A stretch of 54,226 nt of DNA from [Flexibacter] sp. ATCC 35208 (lineage in GTDB: Bacteria; Bacteroidota; Bacteroidia; Chitinophagales; Chitinophagaceae). The position numbers were made by a program, and so were the translations under genes. The notes under the pieces are model-generated. The model was not told where the DNA came from, ran no database searches, and was given only the letters and a program-made list of their open reading frames with translations. The stretch lies in assembly GCF_001975825.1 (NCBI RefSeq), contig NZ_MTKN01000008.1:68063-122288 (forward strand). The letters are read 5' to 3'. Every line of letters begins with the position of its first letter. Within the stretch, counting starts at the first letter, position 1. Positions 40,928-49,139 of this stretch are shown one piece after another.

Positions 40928-41689
40928 ATGCGAACCATCATCGTTGATGACGAACGGCTGAGTCGGAGTGTACTAAAGCTATTATTAGAAAAACATTGCC
41001 CCTCTGTTACTGTCGTCGCCGTATGTGCGGATGGCCTTTCTGCGCTTGAAGCCATAAATAAATATCAACCTGAATTGCTTTTCCTGGATGTGGAAATGCC
41101 GGGCCTCAATGGTTTTGAGGTGATAAATGCCTGCGGCCATATAAATACCGCGATCATTGTCACCACTTCTCACGAAGAGTATGCCCTACAGGCAATCCGT
41201 CATAATGTAGTCGACTTTTTGATGAAACCTATCCTCAGGGATGATCTGCAGGACGCGGTGGACAAAGCGCTGGTGAGGCAGGCGCATCTTACAGAAAAGG
41301 GAAAGTCCCTTACCCGGTCAGGCAATAACTTGGAATTGCTACATCAGCAACTGCATCCTGGTGAAAGACTGGGATTGCCCAGCCCCGAAGGTGTGCGGAT
41401 GATCCTGGTAAAAGATATTCTCTACTGCATGGCCGATGGGATCAATACCCGCATGCACCTGCTGTCTGCACCCGCACCTGCTATGGTTTTCCGTTCCCTC
41501 AAGGAAATAGAAAATATGCTGAGGAACAAAGGATTCTTCAGGGTACACCACAGCTATGTAGTCAATCTGAACTACATGGAACGTTACCTGAAAGGGGATG
41601 GCGGAGAAATTATCATGAATGATGGAAGCTGTATTCCTGTCTCCCGGCATAGGAAACAGGATTTCATGGAGCGAATCGAGCGGTTATAG
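40928..41689 (+). CDS. LytTR response regulator
   Basis: 253 residues. Receiver domain: IIVDDERLSR, phosphoacceptor in LLFLDVEMPGLNGF (about 57), TTSHEEYALQAIRHNVVDFLMKP. LytTR DNA-binding domain from about 145: VRMILVKDILYCMADGINTR, FFRVHHSYVVNLNYME, GSCIPVSRHRKQDF. Likely partner of the LytS-like protein upstream, although it has its own 176-base leader. The final 6 bases overlap the convergent batE stop. Confidence 0.9.
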   Translation: MRTIIVDDERLSRSVLKLLLEKHCPSVTVVAVCADGLSALEAINKYQPELLFLDVEMPGLNGFEVINACGHINTAIIVTTSHEEYALQAIRHNVVDFLMKPILRDDLQDAVDKALVRQAHLTEKGKSLTRSGNNLELLHQQLHPGERLGLPSPEGVRMILVKDILYCMADGINTRMHLLSAPAPAMVFRSLKEIENMLRNKGFFRVHHSYVVNLNYMERYLKGDGGEIIMNDGSCIPVSRHRKQDFMERIERL

Positions 41690-42448
41690 TTTTTTGATAT
41701 CTCCACAAGACATCCAGCCGGTTTTTCCGTCTGGCAGCTCTATCTTACAAAATTCACTGGTACCGTCAGTGATCTGCACTTTTACACCTTCATGTAGTTC
41801 GAACAGATCTTTACTGCCCTGATCGGGAGCTGATTTCACCTTTACTACATTCCCCATGATGATGCCATTGTCATGCGTTGTGGCACTGACATAAGTGGTA
41901 ATACCCATGAACAGGTAGAAAGCGAAAAGCAGGCCGAATACCCCTGTCACACTCTTCACAACAGTGGGCTGCAGTGTAGGACGAAGTAATAGTAAGATGC
42001 TGCCTAAAACCGTGAGCCAGCAAAAGATAATGGCGCCGGTAGCCCAGCCATTAGGGTGATGCATATATTTGATAGCTGTCCACCATTGCTGGAAAAACAG
42101 CTGTGGCAATTCGTTGACATACCCTTCCACCCGCTGATTGGCAATGGCGAGGTTGTGTTGAGCCGCTTTGCTGAATGGATCTGCGAGCAGGGCTTTTTCA
42201 TAGCTGTACACAGCCAGACCGGTACGGTTAGCTTTGTACCAGGCATTGCCTGTGTTGATGAGGAGCTCCGGCTGATCAAAACCTTCATCTACCAGTCGCT
42301 GATAGATGCCGGCAGCTTCAGTGTATTGTTTCTGTCTGAAAAGGGCGTTAGCTTTCTCAAATTCCTGCTGTTGTGGAGCGGTTGCCGCCAGCAGGCGGGT
42401 ACTGCTCATCAGTGTGCATAAAAGTATAGCGGTTACGATCTGTTTCAC
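41684..42448 (-). CDS. batE: BatE-like TPR and SH3 protein
   Basis: 254 residues from GTG 42448. Signal peptide (QIVTAILLCTLMSSTRLLAA), TPR repeats about 28-100 (FEKANALFRQKQYTEAAGIY, LINTGNAWYKANRTGLAVYSY), two membrane helices about 135-190, and a C-terminal bacterial SH3 domain (VVKVKSAPDQGSKDLFELHEG, TGWMSCGDIKKL). This is the BatE layout of the aerotolerance Bat set. It follows batD by 20 bases. The stop overlaps that of the convergent LytTR gene. Confidence 0.85.
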   Translation of the reverse strand: MKQIVTAILLCTLMSSTRLLAATAPQQQEFEKANALFRQKQYTEAAGIYQRLVDEGFDQPELLINTGNAWYKANRTGLAVYSYEKALLADPFSKAAQHNLAIANQRVEGYVNELPQLFFQQWWTAIKYMHHPNGWATGAIIFCWLTVLGSILLLLRPTLQPTVVKSVTGVFGLLFAFYLFMGITTYVSATTHDNGIIMGNVVKVKSAPDQGSKDLFELHEGVKVQITDGTSEFCKIELPDGKTGWMSCGDIKKL

Positions 42449-42468
42449 GTTGTTGACTATGATTTTAT

Positions 42469-44457
42469 TTAAACGGCGCTCTTCGCCCTTGTTAGTTCAT
42501 CTTCCAGTTTACTGATTACCTGTACGGCCTGTTGATAGGTACCCTGCATCCTGGTATTGTTGTGGTTGGGCGTATACAGGGCCATTTCACAATTATCCAG
42601 CAGGTCAAACAGGTCGGCGGTATATTGCTCACTGACGTGTTGCTGCGCCAGTTTATCCTGGATCAGTTGTTTACTCAGGTCAGCAAATGGTACATGCAGT
42701 TTGTTACTCAGATAGCCCCATACAGCGCGGGAAGTCTCTTCGTAAAATGCTTTGTCCTTGCCTTCTTTCAGATAGCGGGCAGCCAGTTCCAGTCGCTTGA
42801 GCGCTACCTTATTAGCATAGCGGTGTTTCAGGAATGCTGCATTGTTCTGCTGGTAATCCAGGCGGCGGCGGTACAGCCATGCACCGATCAGTGCCAGCAG
42901 CGGCAATACCAGCAGCAGGTAGAACCAGATAGAAGTAATGAAGTAAGTATTGTGTTTAACCCAATCCAGCACGCTGTTACTATTGTTCGTGATGGCGTTT
43001 TTATTGATGCTGAAATCTTCTTTGTCTCTCTTCGTTTGCTTACCAGCTGTCACATGAATGGTGAATGGCTTGGAGCTAACAGTTTTGTAAGTTTTGGAAG
43101 CCGCATCGAAGTAAGAGAATTCCACAGGTGGAATGGTCTGCTCCCCTGCTTCTACCGGCATCAGCACATATTCAAAAGTACGGCTACCAGTAAGTGGGTT
43201 GCTGTTCTTTTCAATATTGTCTGACACTTTTGGATCGTATTTATCAAAGCTGGCAGGGATGTCAACTTTGGGCGGATTCAGCAGGTTCACATTGCCCTGG
43301 CCGGAGATGGTCACTTTCAGGGTAAGTGCATCGTCGGTAGACAGGCTGTTCTTATCCACAGTAGCGGTCATGTTAAATTTGCCCACGGCTCCATTGTAGC
43401 TTGCCGGGCGACTATCGACCGGCAGTGGTTTTACAGTAACTTTTACCGGTGCTGTCTGGATCTTGTAAGGAACATCCTGGTATTCTACTTCCGGACGGTT
43501 AAAGACATCATCGAAGAATGGATCATTGAACGCGTCTTTAAAAGCCGGGTCATTGAACATATCAGCGAGTGGATCTTTGCGTTTACCATTCTTCACCAGT
43601 TTCACCAGTCTTACATGGTTGTCTACCTCTACAGGATCCAGTTCCAGCGTTCCTGACTGCATCGGGAACAGCATGGTTTTACGGATTACGAATACCCTGT
43701 AGGGAATGCCGTTTACCATTTCTTCACTGGCCTGTGGCGGGTTTGGCAATTCTATATCTTTAGCGGAAAATCCTTTGAACGCAGGTACTTTGGTCACACT
43801 GGCGTTAGTCGGTAGGCGGGTGTACAGCTTGTAGGTCGCAGTCAGCTGTTCGCCTTCGTAGAGGGATGTTTTGTCAACATCTACTTTTACGAAAATGTTC
43901 TTTTTTAGCTTGGCATTGATGTCTTCACCATTCTTAATCACACCTTCCATTTCTTCTGCCTGATGGCTGGGAGCACTACGCTGGCCCATGCCGGCAAATG
44001 GATTGACAGGTACCTGCTGGCGTTGTGGTTGTTGCTGTTGGGCAGCGGAACCGCTGATGCCTTTTGCCACTTCGATGGTGACAGGATTGGACTTTACAAT
44101 ATCGCCGTTCACACGGGCGGCAGCAGCAGGAATGGTAAAGTTACCCACCCGTTTTGCCCTGATCAGGTAGATCAATGCAATATAATCAGAACGTCGGCCA
44201 TTGACGATCGAAGTACCCTGCATCTGGTTAGGGCCCTGCAATAGTTCAAAGTCGTTGAAGTTCGGTGGTGTGAACTGGGTTACATTGGTCCCGTTTTCCA
44301 GCATAAACTGGATCTGGAACGGTTCGTCCAGTGCCACTTTATTGCTTGATACAGTGGTGGTGAATTTAAATTCCTGCGCTCGCAGACTAGATGCTATACC
44401 CAGTAAAAACAGCAGGGATAGCAGCGACCTCCTTATGCTAAAAGTGATGACCTTCAT
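42469..44457 (-). CDS. batD: BatD-like protein
   Basis: 662 residues from ATG 44457. Signal peptide (RSLLSLLFLLGIASSLRAQ), then BatD beta-sandwich domains: FKFTTTVSSNKVALDEPFQIQF (about 28-48), IFVKVDVDKTSLYEGEQLTATY (about 190), YVLMPVEAGEQTIPPVEFSYF (about 430). One membrane helix near 520-545 and a cytoplasmic helical tail. A Gln-rich spot QQQQPQRQQVP occurs near 140. BatD works with the MoxR ATPase and VWA proteins BatA/BatB in the Bat set; those are not next to it here. Own -7 box at 44467. Confidence 0.9.
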   Translation of the reverse strand: MKVITFSIRRSLLSLLFLLGIASSLRAQEFKFTTTVSSNKVALDEPFQIQFMLENGTNVTQFTPPNFNDFELLQGPNQMQGTSIVNGRRSDYIALIYLIRAKRVGNFTIPAAAARVNGDIVKSNPVTIEVAKGISGSAAQQQQPQRQQVPVNPFAGMGQRSAPSHQAEEMEGVIKNGEDINAKLKKNIFVKVDVDKTSLYEGEQLTATYKLYTRLPTNASVTKVPAFKGFSAKDIELPNPPQASEEMVNGIPYRVFVIRKTMLFPMQSGTLELDPVEVDNHVRLVKLVKNGKRKDPLADMFNDPAFKDAFNDPFFDDVFNRPEVEYQDVPYKIQTAPVKVTVKPLPVDSRPASYNGAVGKFNMTATVDKNSLSTDDALTLKVTISGQGNVNLLNPPKVDIPASFDKYDPKVSDNIEKNSNPLTGSRTFEYVLMPVEAGEQTIPPVEFSYFDAASKTYKTVSSKPFTIHVTAGKQTKRDKEDFSINKNAITNNSNSVLDWVKHNTYFITSIWFYLLLVLPLLALIGAWLYRRRLDYQQNNAAFLKHRYANKVALKRLELAARYLKEGKDKAFYEETSRAVWGYLSNKLHVPFADLSKQLIQDKLAQQHVSEQYTADLFDLLDNCEMALYTPNHNNTRMQGTYQQAVQVISKLEDELTRAKSAV

Positions 44458-44466
44458 AATGTATAA

Positions 44467-44474
44467 CAAATTTA
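44467..44474 (-). promoter_or_regulatory. -7 box TAAATTTG for batD-batE
   Basis: Exact TAnnTTTG on the minus strand, 9 bases before ATG 44457; it argues against the TTG start within it. Confidence 0.5.
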
Positions 44475-44567
44475 ACCAAACGGCGCCCCTTAACGCGGCT
44501 GTCGCGGTTAAAAGTTAGTTAAAAAAAATATAGATATGAGGGCGTAAAACGCTTGTTTGTAAAGGTT

Positions 44568-45272
44568 TTAGCCAATATCTCCCAAAATTGGACGCATGAT
44601 CACTTCTTCCACAACAGCCTGAGCAGAGAGTGTGTAGGCTGCCCATAGCAGGTTCGCTACATCAGCAGGTTCCATCATTCTGTCCGCAGGGCCATCCCAT
44701 CCCTCCCACGATGCGGTGAGCGTTGGTCCGGGGCTGAGGGCGGTTACCTTTACATTGTGAGATTTGAGCTCTTCACGCAGGTTTTTGGAGAAGCCCAGCA
44801 GGGCGAATTTAGTGATGCTATAAGCCCCTCCATTTGGATAGGCATTGTAGCTGGCGGTAGAGCAAAGGTTAAAAATGTGTCCTTTACGTTGTGTGATCAT
44901 TGAGGGTAATAATTGCCGGGTGATAGTATGTGCGCTAAATACATTTACGGCCATCAGATATTCCAGCAGTCCGTCTTCCTGCTCGTGCAGGGCCCCGGGA
45001 ATGTACAGTCCTGCGTTATTCACGAGGATGTCTACAGTCTGGAATGTCTCTTTTATTTTATTGGCAAAAGCCAGTACGTCTTCCTTTTTGCTCATATCGG
45101 CAGAGAATGTCAATACCTCTGCCTGTGGCGCTTTTGCTTTAATGTCTGCAGCGGCAGCAGCCAGTTTGGCTGCATCCCTGGAACAAATAGCTACATTAAA
45201 TCCTTCCATGGCAAGTTTTTCGGCGATGGCTTTCCCTATACCTTTACTGGCACCTGTGACTACTGCGTTCAT
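44568..45272 (-). CDS. Short-chain dehydrogenase/reductase
   Basis: 234 residues, classical SDR. Cofactor loop TGASKGIGKAIAEKL (about 6-20), NNAGLYIPG (about 85), catalytic Ser in NLCSTASYNAYPNGGAYSITK (about 138-158) with Tyr and Lys of YxxxK. The block LVNNAG...GHIFNLCSTAS resembles 3-ketoacyl-ACP reductase-like SDRs, but substrate is unknown. NADP is likely because of the SK after the first Gly. Divergent from the YjjG-like gene, 59 bases apart. Confidence 0.87.
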   Translation of the reverse strand: MNAVVTGASKGIGKAIAEKLAMEGFNVAICSRDAAKLAAAAADIKAKAPQAEVLTFSADMSKKEDVLAFANKIKETFQTVDILVNNAGLYIPGALHEQEDGLLEYLMAVNVFSAHTITRQLLPSMITQRKGHIFNLCSTASYNAYPNGGAYSITKFALLGFSKNLREELKSHNVKVTALSPGPTLTASWEGWDGPADRMMEPADVANLLWAAYTLSAQAVVEEVIMRPILGDIG

Positions 45273-45317
45273 AAATCCTGTTTAGAAGCTGGAAAATAGT
45301 AAAAAATGTGGATTTCG

Positions 45318-45325
45318 TATCTTTG
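45318..45325 (+). promoter_or_regulatory. -7 box TATCTTTG for the yjjG-like gene
   Basis: Exact TAnnTTTG, 6 bases before ATG 45332; another case of a near-leaderless start. Confidence 0.5.
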
Positions 45326-45331
45326 TAAGAC

Positions 45332-46030
45332 ATGAAATACAAGCATATATTTTTTGATCTGGACCACACATTATGGGATTTTGAAACCAATGCTTACCAG
45401 GTCTTAGAAGAATTATACCACACACATACGCTGGCCAGCAGAGGAGTTCCCTCATTTGAGGTGTTCCACCGCACCTACATGACACATAACGATAAATTGT
45501 GGGATCGTTTCCGCAAAGGATTCATTAACCGCAACGATCTTCGGTTCAAACGATTCAGCAGAACCCTGCTGGATTTCAAGATTGGAGACGATAAGTTGTC
45601 GCATGCCATGGGTACCCAGTTCCTGGAAATCCTGCCTTATAAAACCACTTTATTCCCCAATGCAAAGGAAGTACTGGAATACCTGGCAGCAAAGAACTAC
45701 CCGATGCATATGATCACGAATGGTTTTGAAGAAACCCAGCTGATTAAGATGAAAAGCTCCGGGATAGATCAATTCTTCACCCATGTAATTACATCAGAAT
45801 TAGCAGGTAGTCTCAAGCCTTATCGCGAAATATTTGATTACGCTTTGAAAATGGCGGGCGCTACTGCTGAAAGTAGTATCATGATAGGCGATGCATTGGA
45901 AATTGATATTCTCGGGGCGCACAATGCAGGAATAGATCAGGTGTACTTCAATACCCTTGTGCCTGTGACAGGAACATTAAAACCGACATATGTGATCAAA
46001 GGATTGCAGGAGCTGAAAGATATCTTATAA
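45332..46030 (+). CDS. yjjG: HAD phosphatase, YjjG-like pyrimidine nucleotidase
   Basis: 232 residues. HAD motif I FFDLDHTLWDFETNA (nucleophile Asp about 9), motif II MITNGFEETQLIKMKSSGI (Thr), Lys of motif III in LAGSLKPYREIFDYAL, motif IV IMIGDALEIDILGAHNAGID. A helical cap lies between motifs I and II. The DHTLWDF start is typical of YjjG family 5'-nucleotidases that act on non-canonical pyrimidine nucleotides. Single gene followed by an 11-bp repeat array and a terminator. Confidence 0.87.
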   Translation: MKYKHIFFDLDHTLWDFETNAYQVLEELYHTHTLASRGVPSFEVFHRTYMTHNDKLWDRFRKGFINRNDLRFKRFSRTLLDFKIGDDKLSHAMGTQFLEILPYKTTLFPNAKEVLEYLAAKNYPMHMITNGFEETQLIKMKSSGIDQFFTHVITSELAGSLKPYREIFDYALKMAGATAESSIMIGDALEIDILGAHNAGIDQVYFNTLVPVTGTLKPTYVIKGLQELKDIL

Positions 46031-46036
46031 GGTTTG

Positions 46037-46146
46037 TATACTCGTTCTATACTACTTGTATACTCATTCTATACTTATTGTATACTCGTTCTATACTCAT
46101 TCTATAGTGCCAGACCGCTGCTACAATACTACTTGTATACTTATCC
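46037..46146. repeat. 11-bp tandem repeat array TATACTnnTTn
   Basis: Six contiguous units start at 46037, 46048, 46059, 46070, 46081 and 46092, with forms TATACTCGTTC, TATACTACTTG, TATACTCATTC and TATACTTATTG. Two degenerate units follow (46103, 46114), then two recognisable ones at 46125 and 46136, still in the same 11-bp phase. It lies between two convergent genes just before their shared terminator. Confidence 0.85.
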
Positions 46147-46148
46147 AT

Positions 46149-46183
46149 AAAAAAGCCGGCTATCAATAATAGCCGGCTTTTTT
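46149..46183. terminator. Bidirectional terminator hairpin
   Basis: Perfect 15-bp stem (46149-46163 with 46169-46183), 5-nt loop, A tract before and T tract after. Serves both convergent genes. Confidence 0.82.
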
Positions 46184-46187
46184 ATAA

Positions 46188-46412
46188 TTATTTCTTGTTG
46201 ACAGGTTTTGCTGCTGGCGTAGCCTGTGCGGTAGCTGGAGCGGATTTGGCCTTCTTTGTCCGCAGGCTGGCCGTATTACCCGGCTGCTTGCAGCAGGCAC
46301 TTTTTCCGGTAGCATCCTTTTTACAGCTGGCTTTAGCCTTTTGTTTGTCCTGTGCCATAGCGGCGCCTGTCAGGAAAATCAAGGTCATTGCACTGAATAA
46401 CATCTTCTTCAT
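46188..46412 (-). CDS. Small secreted Lys/Ala/Cys-rich protein (74 aa)
   Basis: Signal peptide MKKMLFSAMTLIFLTGAAMA, then about 54 residues rich in Lys, Ala, Thr and Pro with Cys in ASCKKDATGKSACCKQPG. Low complexity, probably unstructured in the periplasm; the three cysteines could bind a metal or form disulfides. Family not recognised. Located between two strong genes with its own terminator; I see no partner gene. Confidence 0.6.
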   Translation of the reverse strand: MKKMLFSAMTLIFLTGAAMAQDKQKAKASCKKDATGKSACCKQPGNTASLRTKKAKSAPATAQATPAAKPVNKK

Positions 46413-46456
46413 TAGCTGGATGATTTAGTTACCTTTTAAAGTTAACCTTTTTCTGC

Positions 46457-47110
46457 TTATAAAGTAGCGATCACAGTCTGGCCGGAACGAACTACCTGTT
46501 CCAGTTGCACATCTACTTTAGTACCGATAGGCAGGTACAGATCCACACGGGAACCGAACTTGATAAAGCCCAATTCCTCATTCTGGGTCACCTGCATACC
46601 TGGTTTCAGATAGTTTACGATACGACGGGCAAGTGCACCGGCAATCTGTCTTACCAGAATGTCTGCCTTACCATTGCCGATTACTACGGTATGACGCTCA
46701 TTTTCGGTAGAAGACTTAGGGTGCCATGCTACCAGGTATTTACCTGAATGGTATTGAGACAGCTTCACTTCTCCGCTGATTGGATTTCTGTTTACGTGCA
46801 CGTTCGCAGGGCTCATAAAGATGGATACCTGCAGGCGCTTGTCTTTGAAGTACTCCGGTTCGTAAGTCTCTTCAATTACGACTACTTTACCATCGCAGGG
46901 AGCCATAACCAGGCTTTCTCCCAGTTTCATTTCTCTTGCTGGAATGCGGAAGAAAGAAACGATAAACAGGAATAAAACCACAGAAAAGGCAGCGACGATA
47001 TTGCCTACAAGTGGCATACCGGGTAGGAAATAAATGACTGCACCACTGATCAGTGCTAGTACTACAAAGGCGATCAGAATACTGGCCAATCCTTCTCGAT
47101 GAATCTTCAT
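46457..47110 (-). CDS. psd: Phosphatidylserine decarboxylase family protein
   Basis: 217 residues. Two N-terminal membrane helices (about 8-30 and 36-52), then the Psd core: SLVMAPCDGKVVVIEE (about 67-82), VSIFMSPANVHVNRNPISG (about 95-113) and the self-cleavage site FIKFGSRVDLYLP (Gly-Ser, about 183), where cleavage forms the pyruvoyl cofactor. It is the short class of Psd and should yield phosphatidylethanolamine, the main Bacteroidota phospholipid. Clustered with cdsA (46 bases upstream), the enzyme supplying CDP-diacylglycerol. Confidence 0.92.
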   Translation of the reverse strand: MKIHREGLASILIAFVVLALISGAVIYFLPGMPLVGNIVAAFSVVLFLFIVSFFRIPAREMKLGESLVMAPCDGKVVVIEETYEPEYFKDKRLQVSIFMSPANVHVNRNPISGEVKLSQYHSGKYLVAWHPKSSTENERHTVVIGNGKADILVRQIAGALARRIVNYLKPGMQVTQNEELGFIKFGSRVDLYLPIGTKVDVQLEQVVRSGQTVIATL

Positions 47111-47150
47111 GCTATAATTGTTAGGTGATATAGTTTGGTTAAAGCGAATA

Positions 47151-47158
47151 CAAAGTTA
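47151..47158 (-). promoter_or_regulatory. -7 box TAACTTTG possibly for psd
   Basis: Exact TAnnTTTG on the minus strand, overlapping the cdsA stop codon and 40 bases before the psd ATG. Confidence 0.35.
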
Positions 47159-48046
47159 AACCATTGCGAAGAAATGGATGTAAATCCATGCAAAAGGTGC
47201 CGCCAGTATAAGAGAATCGAAGCGGTCCATAAACCCTCCATGCCCTGGCATAATATTGCCGGAATCTTTCACCCCCGCCATACGCTTGAGTTTAGATTCT
47301 ATGAGGTCGCCAGCAGTACCAATTACTGCTGCCAGACCTGCCAGCGCCATCCAGTGTTGCAGAGACAGCCACTGGCTCCCCCAGTTGTAGCCATATTCGC
47401 CGGCAGCGGCTACGGCCAGGATCATCCCTCCTACTGTACCTTCGATGGTCTTTTTAGGAGAAATGGAGGGGAAAAATGGTGTCTTTCCTATCAGAGAACC
47501 CACAATGTAGGCCATCGTATCGTTGATCCAGATAAAAATAATAAGCAGCAAAGGAATGAGCCAGCCGGGGCCTGTACCTACGCCATCCGGACCGGATTTG
47601 AAGCGGATGGTGTCATAATTCAGACACAGGTGCACAAGCAGACCAAAGGAAACCGTGATATATAGCAGGCCCAGTGCGGAATAGCCGAGATTTTTCAGAG
47701 AAAACTCTTTGCTAAGCAGGATTTCGCCAATAGGCAACACCATCATGAAGATGATAGCCATACACCAGCCAAGGAAACCTAAAGAGAGATTGCCACCCGC
47801 AAAGTGATCACCACTAAATGCCATCATCAATGCACAGCTGGCTACCAGCACCCCGTTCTGGTGCCATCCGGAAACAGCGCCATAGTCAGGATCGATATGC
47901 TTGATAAGTTTGAAATACTCCTTTAAGGCAAAGAAATTAACCAGGAAGAATAACAGGAAAAAGGTAAATGGACTGTATAGGATCCCGGCCAGCATGATCG
48001 CTACAAATACTAACGCCGAAGCTGTACGGGTGAAGAATGTTTTCAT
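47156..48046 (-). CDS. cdsA: Phosphatidate cytidylyltransferase CdsA
   Basis: 296 residues, polytopic (about eight helices). Family signature near the C-terminus: SPKKTIEGTVGGMILAVAAAG (about 195) and SKLKRMAGVKDSGNIMPGHGGFMDRFDSLILAAP (about 250-283), with the catalytic Asp residues. Makes CDP-diacylglycerol from phosphatidate and CTP. In the order cdsA then psd on the minus strand, together they cover two steps of phosphatidylethanolamine synthesis. Confidence 0.95.
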   Translation of the reverse strand: MKTFFTRTASALVFVAIMLAGILYSPFTFFLLFFLVNFFALKEYFKLIKHIDPDYGAVSGWHQNGVLVASCALMMAFSGDHFAGGNLSLGFLGWCMAIIFMMVLPIGEILLSKEFSLKNLGYSALGLLYITVSFGLLVHLCLNYDTIRFKSGPDGVGTGPGWLIPLLLIIFIWINDTMAYIVGSLIGKTPFFPSISPKKTIEGTVGGMILAVAAAGEYGYNWGSQWLSLQHWMALAGLAAVIGTAGDLIESKLKRMAGVKDSGNIMPGHGGFMDRFDSLILAAPFAWIYIHFFAMV

Positions 48047-48149
48047 CTATTAAAGAGAATAGTTTGTACAAAAATGGGTAAAATAAACAGTCCATGCAAA
48101 TGGTATCTGTAAAATTACCAATTAAATGTGTCTTATACTCAACAGGTTG

Positions 48150-49034
48150 CTATTGAATTGCTGGCTTTGACCGGCGCTGTAACACCCACACCCAAAGGCC
48201 AGTAACGACCAGACTTGCAATGGCTGCCAGCCAGTTCGACTGCCCGCTTGCCATCGGATCGGTTTTCATCAGGTGCATCTGGAACAGATACATAAGTACT
48301 ACCTGCAAACCGTTGTTGATGGAATGTGCCAGAATGGACAACCACAGGTTCCCTGTCAGATAATAGATCACACCCAGCAGGAAACCCAGTATCACTCTTG
48401 GTACAAAAGATAGCCATTGCATGTGTACAGCGCTGAATAGTAGCGCCGTAACCAGTATCGCTAACCATGCGCCATTTTTTACCGGCATCATTTTTATCAT
48501 GAGTCGCTGTACAACGCCTCTGAAGAACGCTTCTTCGGCGATCGCTGGCATCACTGCAAAAAATAAAACGTTCCCTAATAGAGTAGAAAATGTATCCATT
48601 TTGAGTAGATCGCGGGTCATCTTCTCTGCTACCTCTTCCTGCATACGCATGGTCTCCGAAACTGGCCATGTTTGATTCCACTGGGCGGAAAGGTCTACCA
48701 TTGGCAGACTTACAAGCATTATCAAAATTGCTAATATTGCGGGTGTCAGCTTCGGCCCACGGTTCAGGGAAAGATATTCCATGGGTTTTGGCATAGCTAA
48801 TCTGGCAAAAATTAACGCCGGCAAAAGATAAACGACTAAAGTGTAAAGTATTTGCGTTAATTTCCTATAGCCGAGAACTTTAGGAACCGACGAATCCAGA
48901 CTTTGCAGCGTGAAAATGGTATACCCGCTGATATGAGGAAAAACGATAATTAAAAATAGAAAGTAAAGCAGGTAGAAACCGATGAAAAAGCCAATGAATA
49001 TTACAAATTGAAAGGACGGTGGATACTGCTTCAT
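48150..49034 (-). CDS. CPBP family intramembrane metalloprotease
   Basis: 294 residues, about seven hydrophobic segments. Abi/CPBP motif 1 is AIAEEAFFRGVVQRL (EExxxR, about 163-173), motif 2 FSAVHMQWLSF with FxxxH (about 203), motif 3 LAHSINNGLQ. These are the residues of the CAAX-protease-like glutamate/histidine site. Substrate unknown. Upstream of cdsA by 103 bases on the same strand. Divergent from dusB. Confidence 0.88.
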   Translation of the reverse strand: MKQYPPSFQFVIFIGFFIGFYLLYFLFLIIVFPHISGYTIFTLQSLDSSVPKVLGYRKLTQILYTLVVYLLPALIFARLAMPKPMEYLSLNRGPKLTPAILAILIMLVSLPMVDLSAQWNQTWPVSETMRMQEEVAEKMTRDLLKMDTFSTLLGNVLFFAVMPAIAEEAFFRGVVQRLMIKMMPVKNGAWLAILVTALLFSAVHMQWLSFVPRVILGFLLGVIYYLTGNLWLSILAHSINNGLQVVLMYLFQMHLMKTDPMASGQSNWLAAIASLVVTGLWVWVLQRRSKPAIQ

Positions 49035-49139
49035 ATAACCTGTCTTAGATTAATTTTGCGTAAATTTACAGTGTGAAATTGAGTTGGCAATTGCAATCCG
49101 GGAAATTCCGGCACCTTGGTCAACCCTTAACAGAAAAAG

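Noticed and set aside
48139..48681. 180-codon minus-strand frame inside the CPBP protease gene
   Set aside because: Same strand, other phase; charged random-like composition, no start context.
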